Assembly: GCA_041180805.1 (NCBI GenBank)
Contig: JBEGQX010000193.1
Coordinates: 1-5,374 of the forward strand
DNA length: 5,374 nucleotides
DNA from: JBEGQX01 sp041180805
Lineage (GTDB): Bacteria > Planctomycetota > Planctomycetia > Gemmatales > Gemmataceae
Reading direction: 5' to 3'
The notes below the pieces were generated by a model. That model saw only the letters and a list, made by a program, of their open reading frames with translations. It searched no databases and was not told the DNA's origin. Made by a program: the position numbers and the translations under genes. Position 1 is the stretch's first letter; the number at the start of each line of letters is the position of its first letter. This document shows, piece after piece, positions 1-5,374 of the stretch.

Positions 1-493
1 CCTGTGGTTTTTTTCCCTTCTTTTCTTCTGCAACTAATGGTTTTGCAGGATTATCAATGGTTGATGTTTCTGGAATGGCTATCAGGAAAATAGCACCCCC
101 TAATCCCATCACCAGTACCAGCAGTCCAACCAAAACCCAAGGGAGATAACCGGCATTCTCCTTGGAAACTGGGTCGTGGTTTATGTCACCTTGGGGATTT
201 TGATCAGGCGTAGAAGCGGTTGGAACCGGTGGCGAAGCCTGGGGAACAGGCGGGATGGGATTGGCTGCGGGGGGAATAAACCCACCAGACAATTTGCTTG
301 ATGTCTGCGGGGTCGAAACCAAGCTGGCTTTTGTAGATCCACCAAACAGGCTTCTTAGCGGAACCCAAACCGTGGAACCCACAGGGCATGCATGGGCGCG
401 TGGGGATAACGATGCCAGCATCGCCTCTAATTGTGGGAGGCTGAATGGGCCTTTCGTTTGTTGACCGGGTTCGTGAAGCCAGTATTGTGCCAT
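1..493 (-). CDS. GYF_2-domain single-pass membrane protein (3' end cut by window edge)
   Basis: I translated this frame by hand: ATG at 493-491, then 164 codons with no stop to the left edge, so the C-terminus is missing. Residues 4-50 look like a GYF_2 domain: Tyr4-Trp5, then Gly10-Gln11-Gln12 and the family hallmark GPFSLPQLEAM (15-25), closing with a VGSTVWVPLRSLF segment (38-50). Residues about 72-110 form a Pro/Ala/Ser-rich linker. Residues 118-140 are one strongly hydrophobic helix (WVLVGLLVLVMGLGGAIFLI). A Lys/Glu-rich stretch (155-162) follows. GYF-type domains usually bind proline-rich peptides; for bacterial GYF_2 proteins the partner is generally unknown. The inferred topology is a cytoplasmic GYF domain, one membrane crossing and an outward C-terminal part outside the window. 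No Shine-Dalgarno precedes the ATG. The gene is divergent from glpD. The domain call is from pattern recognition, not a profile search. Confidence 0.8.
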   Translation of the reverse strand, partial: MAQYWLHEPGQQTKGPFSLPQLEAMLASLSPRAHACPVGSTVWVPLRSLFGGSTKASLVSTPQTSSKLSGGFIPPAANPIPPVPQASPPVPTASTPDQNPQGDINHDPVSKENAGYLPWVLVGLLVLVMGLGGAIFLIAIPETSTIDNPAKPLVAEEKKGKKPQ

Positions 494-639
494 ACTTATA
501 CCGGTTTTAATTGTACTTTATTACCCGGGTGAATTTCCTTAATAATCTCTTAACAAGACTGGCTTTTGTCAGGCGAAAAGAACCGATATGAAGGATTTGG
601 AAATTAATTGGTATTGCGAAAAATAGCTTTGTAACCAGA
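494..639. promoter_or_regulatory. A+T-rich divergent intergenic region between the GYF_2 gene and glpD
   Basis: These 146 bases separate two divergent start codons, so promoters for both genes should lie here. The stretch is visibly A+T-rich compared with the genes. It contains a perfect 8-base palindrome, ACCCGGGT, at 523-530. It also holds a weak hairpin-like pair, CTTTT at 563-567 and AAAAG at 576-580. On the plus strand before glpD I could not find a convincing -35/-10 pair with normal spacing. No riboswitch-like fold or tRNA is evident. The role as a promoter region is inferred from gene layout. Confidence 0.5.
510..515 (-). promoter_or_regulatory. Possible -10 element for the GYF_2 gene
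   Basis: On the minus strand these bases read TACAAT, one mismatch from the sigma-70 consensus TATAAT, ending 16 bases before the ATG. Nothing close to TTGACA is found 16-18 bases upstream, so this is a half-supported promoter at best. Confidence 0.2.
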
Positions 640-2181
640 ATGAAGAGCATGAAAAGGGACTTAAACCAAATAGCGGGCAAAGAATTCGACCTTGCAATCA
701 TAGGCGGGGGAATTACGGGTGCCGGAGTTGCGTTGGATGCCACACTTCGGGGCCTGAAAGTCGTACTTTTGGAGAAAAACGACTTCGCCTCCGGTACATC
801 TGGCATATCTTCCAAGTTGGTTCACGGGGGCTTAAGGTACCTTGAGCATGGTGAATTTCCACTGGTATTCGAAGCCCTTCAGGAACGGGGGCTTTTGCTT
901 AAAAATGCATCTCATCTGGTGGGAAACCTCAGGTTTCTGCTTCCCGTGTTTCAAAATGCTCGGGTCCCGCTTTGGAAATGGCGAATAGGACTCAAGCTGT
1001 ACGATCTTCTTGCAATTGGTTGTAACCCGGAGGCCAGCAAGACTCTGGCCCCGCGTGAGTGGAAATCATTATCTCCTGCTTGGAAGCAAAAGCCCCTGGC
1101 ATGCCTTCAGTACATGGATGCCCAGATGGAGGATGCAAGGCTTTGCCTGGATGTAATCCACAGTGCGGCTTTACAAGGCGCAACGGTTGCCAACCATTTG
1201 GAAGTTTCAGCTCTGGACCTTTTTCAGGGCAGGGTGGGGCGAATTGAAACCCGTGACCTTTTGACAGGTGAAAGGTTGGAATGTGGTGCCAAGGTGGTTC
1301 TAAACGCCACAGGACCATGGTGCGATAACCTTCGTGCCATGGCGCAGGAAGGTTCCGCGGAACAGGTTAAGCCCACCAAGGGGATTCACATAGTTTTGCC
1401 TGATTGGCAACTGCCCCATGCAATGCTTTTGCTTCATCCGGAAGATGGAAGGGTATTTTTTGTCATTCCATGGATGGGTCGGACGGTTGTTGGAACAACG
1501 GATACCGCCTTTGAAGGGAAACCTGATGAGGTTGTCGCCACCCAACATGAGGTGGATTACCTGATGCGTGGGGTCCGCCATTATTTGCAACTGGAAACAG
1601 GCAAAGAGCAGGTGCTGCAATCCTTTGCCGGCCTTAGGCCGCTGATCAGTTCCAGCAGCAGTCCTTCCGATCGAAGCAGGGAATTCGCCATTCAGGAAGG
1701 TAAAAATGGCATGTTTTCGGTGTCTGGTGGCAAATACACCACCTACAGATCCATGGCCCAGAAGATTACCAATGTTATTTGCTCACGGCTTGGAAATCAG
1801 GCCAAGTGCCAGACAAAACATCATTTGCTTTCCGGCGCATACAGCGTTCCCCGCAGTTATTTTTACGATTCCGGGCAGATGGAACTTAAGTACCAGTATG
1901 GGATAACCGGTGAAGCCGCTTTGCAGCTTTTGAATCGATATGGAACCAAAGCCGGCTTGGTTGCAAGGTATGTGAATGATCATTCCAGCCAACATGAAAA
2001 GGTTCTTTTTGATCTCCCGGATTTGGTCGGCGAATTTGCATATCACAAAGATCATGAGATGGCGATGCTGGAACGAGATTTTCTTTACCAGCGTACCCGC
2101 ATAGGTTTGTTATCCACATCATCTAATGTTGCCGAAGCAGCCAGGAAGCTAACGGCCGTTACCACCAGGGCGGGTGTTTAG
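640..2181 (+). CDS. glpD: Aerobic FAD-dependent glycerol-3-phosphate dehydrogenase
   Basis: This enzyme oxidises sn-glycerol-3-phosphate to dihydroxyacetone phosphate and passes electrons through FAD to membrane quinone; the family is peripheral on the inner face of the membrane. The protein has 513 residues (E. coli GlpD is about 500). The Rossmann FAD site IGGGITGAGVALDATLRG (21-38) fits the first family signature, with Glu45 at the expected ribose-binding position. Next come SSKLVHGGLRYLE (57-69), NATGPW (222-227), the VIPW...GTTDT region (275-289), GLRPL (331-335) and the second family signature GGKYTTYRSMA (363-373). Arg66/Tyr67, Arg333 and Lys365 align by eye with E. coli active-site residues Arg54/Tyr55, Arg317 and Lys354 as I recall them. 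The C-terminal helical domain (about 415-500, with RYG and DFLYQRTRIG) is present, so the gene looks intact. I kept ATG 640 over ATG 649; neither has a clear ribosome-binding site. No glpK, glpF or regulator is adjacent here. The next gene starts 2 bases after the TAG stop. Confidence 0.96.
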   Translation: MKSMKRDLNQIAGKEFDLAIIGGGITGAGVALDATLRGLKVVLLEKNDFASGTSGISSKLVHGGLRYLEHGEFPLVFEALQERGLLLKNASHLVGNLRFLLPVFQNARVPLWKWRIGLKLYDLLAIGCNPEASKTLAPREWKSLSPAWKQKPLACLQYMDAQMEDARLCLDVIHSAALQGATVANHLEVSALDLFQGRVGRIETRDLLTGERLECGAKVVLNATGPWCDNLRAMAQEGSAEQVKPTKGIHIVLPDWQLPHAMLLLHPEDGRVFFVIPWMGRTVVGTTDTAFEGKPDEVVATQHEVDYLMRGVRHYLQLETGKEQVLQSFAGLRPLISSSSSPSDRSREFAIQEGKNGMFSVSGGKYTTYRSMAQKITNVICSRLGNQAKCQTKHHLLSGAYSVPRSYFYDSGQMELKYQYGITGEAALQLLNRYGTKAGLVARYVNDHSSQHEKVLFDLPDLVGEFAYHKDHEMAMLERDFLYQRTRIGLLSTSSNVAEAARKLTAVTTRAGV

Positions 2182-2183
2182 GA

Positions 2184-3104
2184 ATGTTTTCTCGCGTGAA
2201 TTTGCTGGCGATTGTTGCATTAATGCTTGGGCTGGCTGCCATACCTTTTCAGGTTATTGCCGGTTTACCGGCCATGGCTTTGGGGTATGTTGCCATTCGG
2301 CAGATTCACATGGATAACCAAGTCCAAAAGGGAATTGTTCCCGCTGTTTTGGGCATGTTCCTTGGCGCGGTTGGATGTGCAATGACAGTGCTGGGGTTTG
2401 TATTTGTAAGCTTTGGGGCACTTTGGGAAAACAGTGCCAGAGTCAACTGTACCAACAATCTCAGGTTTTTGGGCAAGGCCACCATGGCTTACCATGATCT
2501 CAAAGGTATGTTCCCGAAAGCCTGTCGGAAACAACCGAGTCTACCGCCTGAAAGCCGACTTTCATGGTTGACGAATGTTGAATACGACACGTTGTCTGGG
2601 AAGAACCTCAGTTCCGACCGTTGGGCTTTTCAGGAAGAAAAAAGCTGGGAAGATGATTTAAACCGAAAAGCAGGCGGTTTTCGAGTGGGGGCCTTTGTCT
2701 GTCCCGCCTCGGGCAGGTCTTCGGTTGTCAGCGGAACATTTTGTACGAATTATGTTGGTCAGTCTGGCTTGGGCAAGGATTCCCCCATGTTGCCTGGGGA
2801 ACATGGGCGTGCCGGTTTTATGGGTTTTGAACGATCTTTGAAACGCGATGATATTACCCGTGGAACCTCTGAACTTTTAATGATGATTGAGACAGATTGC
2901 GACCTCGGGCATTGGATTGCTGCTGGCGGGCCCACGCTAAGGCATTTGGAAAAAACAACAGATTGTATCGGTCCAGGGAAGGCTTTTGGTGGAATGCATT
3001 CCCATGGCGCAAACACGCTGATGGCAGATGGTGCCTCCAGATTCGTCAGTGAAAAAATCAGTCCCGTCGTTTTTGAGGCAATGTTTCCGCTGAATGCAAA
3101 ATGA
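2184..3104 (+). CDS. DUF4190-DUF1559 two-helix membrane protein
   Basis: This is a 306-residue protein with no known enzymatic function. Residues 5-38 and 51-80 are two hydrophobic helices. The GLPAMALGYVAIRQI segment (27-41) is typical of DUF4190 anchors. From residue 89 the sequence follows the DUF1559/SBP_bac_10 pattern: CTNNLRFLGKATMAYHDLKG (89-108) resembles the usual 'NNLKQIGLALHNYHD' opening. A CPAS motif (173-176) stands where 'CPSD' is common, then TNYVGQSG (188-195), and a GGMHSHGANTLMADGASRF close (269-287) ending with SEKISPVVFEAMF. Most planctomycete DUF1559 proteins carry an N-terminal prepilin methylation motif (GFTLxELL). That motif is absent, so this is membrane-anchored and not a processed pseudopilin. 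Six cysteines (89, 114, 173, 187, 239, 261) lie in the presumed outward part and could form disulfides. The ATG lies 2 bases after the glpD stop. AGGA directly touches the ATG, too close for a normal Shine-Dalgarno, so translational coupling to glpD is plausible. Confidence 0.88.
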   Translation: MFSRVNLLAIVALMLGLAAIPFQVIAGLPAMALGYVAIRQIHMDNQVQKGIVPAVLGMFLGAVGCAMTVLGFVFVSFGALWENSARVNCTNNLRFLGKATMAYHDLKGMFPKACRKQPSLPPESRLSWLTNVEYDTLSGKNLSSDRWAFQEEKSWEDDLNRKAGGFRVGAFVCPASGRSSVVSGTFCTNYVGQSGLGKDSPMLPGEHGRAGFMGFERSLKRDDITRGTSELLMMIETDCDLGHWIAAGGPTLRHLEKTTDCIGPGKAFGGMHSHGANTLMADGASRFVSEKISPVVFEAMFPLNAK

Positions 3105-3132
3105 ATAAAGCCGGTTGTTGAAATGGGTTTAT
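3105..3132. terminator. Weak inverted repeat at the convergent gene junction
   Basis: ATAAAGCC (3105-3112) and GGGTTTAT (3125-3132) pair at 7 of 8 positions around a 12-base loop, between the TGA of the DUF1559 gene and the stop of the deacetylase gene, which it overlaps. Its place between convergent genes is right for a two-way terminator. The stem is short and A+T-rich, has a G-G mismatch and lacks a proper U-tract, so the support is poor. Confidence 0.2.
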
Positions 3133-3875
3133 CTGGCGCCGAGAAGTTTGCCCAAAAGATTTTCGGAAGGGTAGCTGTGCCCCAGATGTTGCCGGAAACC
3201 CTCGGCGGCTTTGACCCCTATTTTTCTGCCCTGTTTCTGGGAAAACTCGCGCATGGCGTGAACATACTGATCCATGCCATGATGTTTCAGCAGCCATTCC
3301 CTCTGACTGGTATGCGCCGCAAGCATCTGTGCCTTGGTTTCCAATGTGAGGGAAATATCCACAAGGAACTGGGGTTCCACTTCCTTGCCCATCGGGTCTA
3401 AACCTTCGATGGGATCGCAATAGTACAGGTGGGGAATGTGCGGAATCGTGGCGGGGCCAAAGCTGGAAAAATTGGGGATGGGCGCGCAGAAACAGGCTGC
3501 CCTGGCAAGCTTGCTGGTCTGTTCGTGATCCAGCATGTAATCGGAAGGGCTGTGCGTGAGCACAATTTCTGGTTGAACCTCGCGAATAAGGTTGGTCACC
3601 TTGGTTAGCGCAAGTTCATTGTAAAAAACCAGAAGATCGCGTTCATGAAGGCAATGATACTTACCAGAGATTATCGCAGCAGCATCCACGCCTTCCTTGG
3701 TTCTGACGGCTGATATTTCATTTGGCCCCATGGTCGCGGAACCGCAGTCCCCGGCAGTCATGGTGGCAATATGCACCTCGTAGCCATGCTCTTTGTGTAA
3801 CCTGACCTGTGTTCCCGCGCACAGAAACTCGGCATCATCCGGGTGTGCCAGAATGCTAAGGATTCGTTTAGCCAT
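3129..3875 (-). CDS. PIG-L/LmbE-family zinc-dependent deacetylase
   Basis: This 248-residue protein belongs to the PIG-L/LmbE superfamily, which removes N-acetyl groups from sugars in glycolipids, thiol cofactors (MshB, BshB) or antibiotics. The hallmark AHPDDAE (10-16) gives His11 and Asp14 as zinc ligands and Asp13 as the general base, by analogy with MshB. The second motif, THSPSDYMLDHEQT (107-120), supplies the third zinc ligand, His117. All catalytic positions are therefore present. The remainder is typical of the family: TAGDCG (40-45), the IRTKE-like VRTKEG (57-62), and AEGFRQHLGHSYP near the C-terminus (224-236). Length is normal and there is no signal peptide or membrane helix, so it should be cytoplasmic. 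The substrate is unknown: bacillithiol or mycothiol synthesis, lipid or polysaccharide deacetylation are all possible, and no pathway partner is visible. ATG 3875 lies 10 bases after the stop of the upstream gene, which suggests one transcript. No Shine-Dalgarno is seen. Confidence 0.93.
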   Translation of the reverse strand: MAKRILSILAHPDDAEFLCAGTQVRLHKEHGYEVHIATMTAGDCGSATMGPNEISAVRTKEGVDAAAIISGKYHCLHERDLLVFYNELALTKVTNLIREVQPEIVLTHSPSDYMLDHEQTSKLARAACFCAPIPNFSSFGPATIPHIPHLYYCDPIEGLDPMGKEVEPQFLVDISLTLETKAQMLAAHTSQREWLLKHHGMDQYVHAMREFSQKQGRKIGVKAAEGFRQHLGHSYPSENLLGKLLGAR

Positions 3876-3885
3876 GTTTGCTCGG

Positions 3886-5374
3886 TTACTTGGAGTTTGC
3901 CGCCGGCTTTTCTGCCAGAGGTGGTTCCTTGGAGGGTGGTGTAGCCTTCTTTTTCATGGGCAGATTCTTGCGCGAGTAGAATGTGCTGATCACATTTTCA
4001 TCCACAAGTGACCGTCCTTCATCATCTGTGCCATCAAAAGGCCCTGCGATGAGGTCCACTTCCGGGAATGGCCTTGGAGCCATCTGATTTTGAATTGGAA
4101 TCCAAGTGGGAATGGCGGGCGAAAGCAACCCGACCTTGCTAACCAGCATGGTTGCGTAATCCATTTGAGCCAATCTTTGGGCGATTGCCTGCTTGGCAAT
4201 CTGGCCCTCTTCGCGGTCGAAGAGATTCATATAGCGGAACTGCACCTCATAGGTGCTTTCCTGTGTGGTGTTATCCTTGCCAAAGTCTGTCAGAACCCTG
4301 AGATCCTTCTCCCCCACTCGCTTGGTTGTCAGAAGCACCTTTTCCTTCCAGGTTTCCATGCAATCCTTGCGGCGATAAATTTCAAGCGCGTTCCGGGGGT
4401 TGTCCCTAAGGCGCTCTGTTTCTGCCTCGAAGAACAACTTGCGGCAGGTAACCGTGGTTGGCTGGGCCTCAGCTCTGGCGCGGTTGTAGTGATGCATGAA
4501 GTTGCTCATTTGCCTGTAGATGTCCAGTTCCTTCAGGAACATGGCGGCCTGGTAGCGGGCTTTTTCCTCGGTGGACATCCTGTCATCGCGCAGGGTGGGA
4601 ATGTTATCGGTGTCGGTCAGGTTTTGCGATTGCCTGAATTCGCGCGCCAGCCTGCGCTTGGTGGCTTCATCCTCCGCGGACTTGAACATCATGTGATTCT
4701 GCTCGGCGTGATCCTGCCACATCAATGCCGCATCTTCCCAGGCTTTCTGGGACCATTTATCCCTGCCCGCGCCGATGATTGCAGGCGAACCATCGCTGAA
4801 ATTATCCGCATCGAACCAACCCGTGATTCTCCAACCCGTGTCATCAAACCAGCCTTCCTGCTGCAACCTTTCGCCGATGTAGCTTTGCGCTCTCGCGGGA
4901 TAGTTGCGGAAAATCAGGGTGGCGATGTTTTTGGGTTTGCGTTGGCGGGTTCTGTCCACAATGGCCTGGGTGGAACCGGGAAGATAATCCGCGGGTGGTA
5001 TGGGTTCCTGCGAATAGCTATACCAGGCGCGGGCATCCGCATAGGCATCAAACTCATCACCCAGTCGGGATTCATAGGTCAACTCGCCGGGGCGGAATTC
5101 CACCTGGGGTTTTTCCACACGGCGGGGTGGAGGCAGAATGGGGAACTGCTGTTCCACATTCTTTTTCTTCGAGATTTTGGTCTCCCAGCCATTGGGTGGG
5201 GAGGGGGGCACTTCCTCGAAAAGTGATGGAATCTGCTGGTTTTCGGAAAGATACTGGATCAACGCATCCAGCGATTCGCAGGAGAACTGCCGTGCTTGCT
5301 CAAATTTGGTTTCACGACGCAGGCCCTCACGCAAGCGCCGCACAAGCTGGGGGTGTTCCTTGCAGAAGGAATCC
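3886..5374 (-). CDS. Large hypothetical protein, probably planctomycete-specific (5' end cut by window edge)
   Basis: I do not recognise a characterised family. A GTG at 5343 could be taken as the start, but the frame stays open to the edge and reads DSFCKEHPQL just before it, continuous in style with what follows. I therefore treat the protein as lacking its N-terminus; 495 residues are visible, numbered here from the edge. A Pro-rich, low-complexity stretch (about 52-96) precedes a well-ordered region with YADARAWYSYSQEPIPP (111-127), RNYPARAQSYIGERLQ (156-171) and the Trp-rich DTGWRITGWFD (178-188). A charged helical region (206-300) follows, then a segment (303-348) with the look of a TPR-like hairpin, LFFEAETERLRDNPRNALEIY. 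The C-terminus (474-495) is a Lys/Pro/Ala tail. No membrane helix or catalytic motif is visible. I vaguely recall similar planctomycete proteins bearing the label 'IRE (iron responsive element)', which is unverified and should not be read as a function. It lies 10 bases upstream of the deacetylase gene, in the same direction. Confidence 0.82.
   Translation of the reverse strand, partial: DSFCKEHPQLVRRLREGLRRETKFEQARQFSCESLDALIQYLSENQQIPSLFEEVPPSPPNGWETKISKKKNVEQQFPILPPPRRVEKPQVEFRPGELTYESRLGDEFDAYADARAWYSYSQEPIPPADYLPGSTQAIVDRTRQRKPKNIATLIFRNYPARAQSYIGERLQQEGWFDDTGWRITGWFDADNFSDGSPAIIGAGRDKWSQKAWEDAALMWQDHAEQNHMMFKSAEDEATKRRLAREFRQSQNLTDTDNIPTLRDDRMSTEEKARYQAAMFLKELDIYRQMSNFMHHYNRARAEAQPTTVTCRKLFFEAETERLRDNPRNALEIYRRKDCMETWKEKVLLTTKRVGEKDLRVLTDFGKDNTTQESTYEVQFRYMNLFDREEGQIAKQAIAQRLAQMDYATMLVSKVGLLSPAIPTWIPIQNQMAPRPFPEVDLIAGPFDGTDDEGRSLVDENVISTFYSRKNLPMKKKATPPSKEPPLAEKPAANSK

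Noticed and set aside
204..464. Two short open frames (204-389 minus, 255-464 plus) within the left-edge gene
   Set aside because: Both overlap the well-supported GYF_2 frame, and neither has domain-like sequence of its own.
563..580. Hairpin-like CTTTT/AAAAG pair upstream of glpD
   Set aside because: The stem has only five A+T-rich pairs around an 8-base loop and there is no following T-run, so neither a terminator nor an attenuator is supported.
507..815. A 102-codon minus-strand open frame across the divergent region and the glpD start
   Set aside because: It overlaps the FAD-binding region of glpD, which is certain coding sequence, and its translation shows no recognisable domain.
974..1010. 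Hydrophobic stretch in GlpD considered as a membrane helix
   Set aside because: It corresponds to an amphipathic region with several Arg, Lys and Trp residues (WKWRIGLKLYDLL), which fits a peripheral membrane protein better than a crossing helix.
3058..3420. A 120-codon minus-strand open frame spanning the convergent junction
   Set aside because: It lies in another frame over the deacetylase C-terminus and the end of the DUF1559 gene, and its product is low-complexity and Arg/Gly/Pro-rich, as expected for a shadow frame.
4090..5226. A 378-codon open frame on the plus strand, antisense to the large hypothetical protein
   Set aside because: It is in exact codon register with the minus-strand gene, so its stops would need sense codons TTA, CTA or TCA, which that gene avoids. 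The minus-strand product has coherent domain-like sequence and an operon partner; the plus-strand product does not resemble a protein I know.
5190..5230. Proline-rich PPSPPNGW segment in the hypothetical protein as a possible ligand for the GYF_2 protein
   Set aside because: The GYF ligand pattern is PPG followed by a bulky residue; here an Asn interrupts it, and nothing else links the two genes, which lie at opposite ends of the window.

Overview
The window most likely comes from a member of the Planctomycetota. The evidence is protein-family content, not a marker gene. A DUF1559 (SBP_bac_10) ectodomain sits behind a DUF4190-type two-helix membrane anchor. A GYF_2-type membrane protein is also present, as is a long protein whose sequence style (aromatic-rich 'YADARAWYSYSQEP' core, Pro/Lys-rich ends) I associate with planctomycete-only hypothetical families. 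None of the four visible start codons has a well-placed AGGAGG-type Shine-Dalgarno. I cannot assign a genus. Base composition is moderate, with the right part looking more G+C-rich than the left.

Layout, left to right. Positions 1-493 (minus): a GYF_2-domain, single-pass membrane protein, cut by the left edge. Positions 494-639: an A+T-rich divergent intergenic region that must hold the promoters for both flanking genes. Positions 640-2181 (plus): glpD, a complete FAD-dependent glycerol-3-phosphate dehydrogenase with both family signatures intact. Positions 2184-3104 (plus): a DUF4190-DUF1559 membrane protein starting 2 bases after the glpD stop. Positions 3105-3128: a very short convergent junction. 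Positions 3129-3875 (minus): a PIG-L/LmbE zinc deacetylase. Positions 3886-5374 (minus): a large hypothetical protein, 10 bases upstream of the deacetylase in the same direction, whose reading frame runs off the right edge.

There are therefore three transcription units: the leftward GYF_2 gene, the rightward glpD + DUF1559 pair, and the leftward hypothetical + deacetylase pair. GlpD would pass electrons from glycerol-3-phosphate to the membrane quinone pool and make dihydroxyacetone phosphate. No glycerol kinase, facilitator or glp regulator is in view. The DUF1559 partner may be coupled to glpD by translation, but nothing shows a functional link to glycerol metabolism. The deacetylase probably acts on an N-acetylated sugar or glycoconjugate; its substrate cannot be read from the sequence. 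No tRNA, rRNA, CRISPR array, insertion sequence, recombinase or phage gene was seen. I found no convincing new multi-gene system. The most open questions are the unknown protein next to the deacetylase and the DUF4190-DUF1559 protein tied to glpD.
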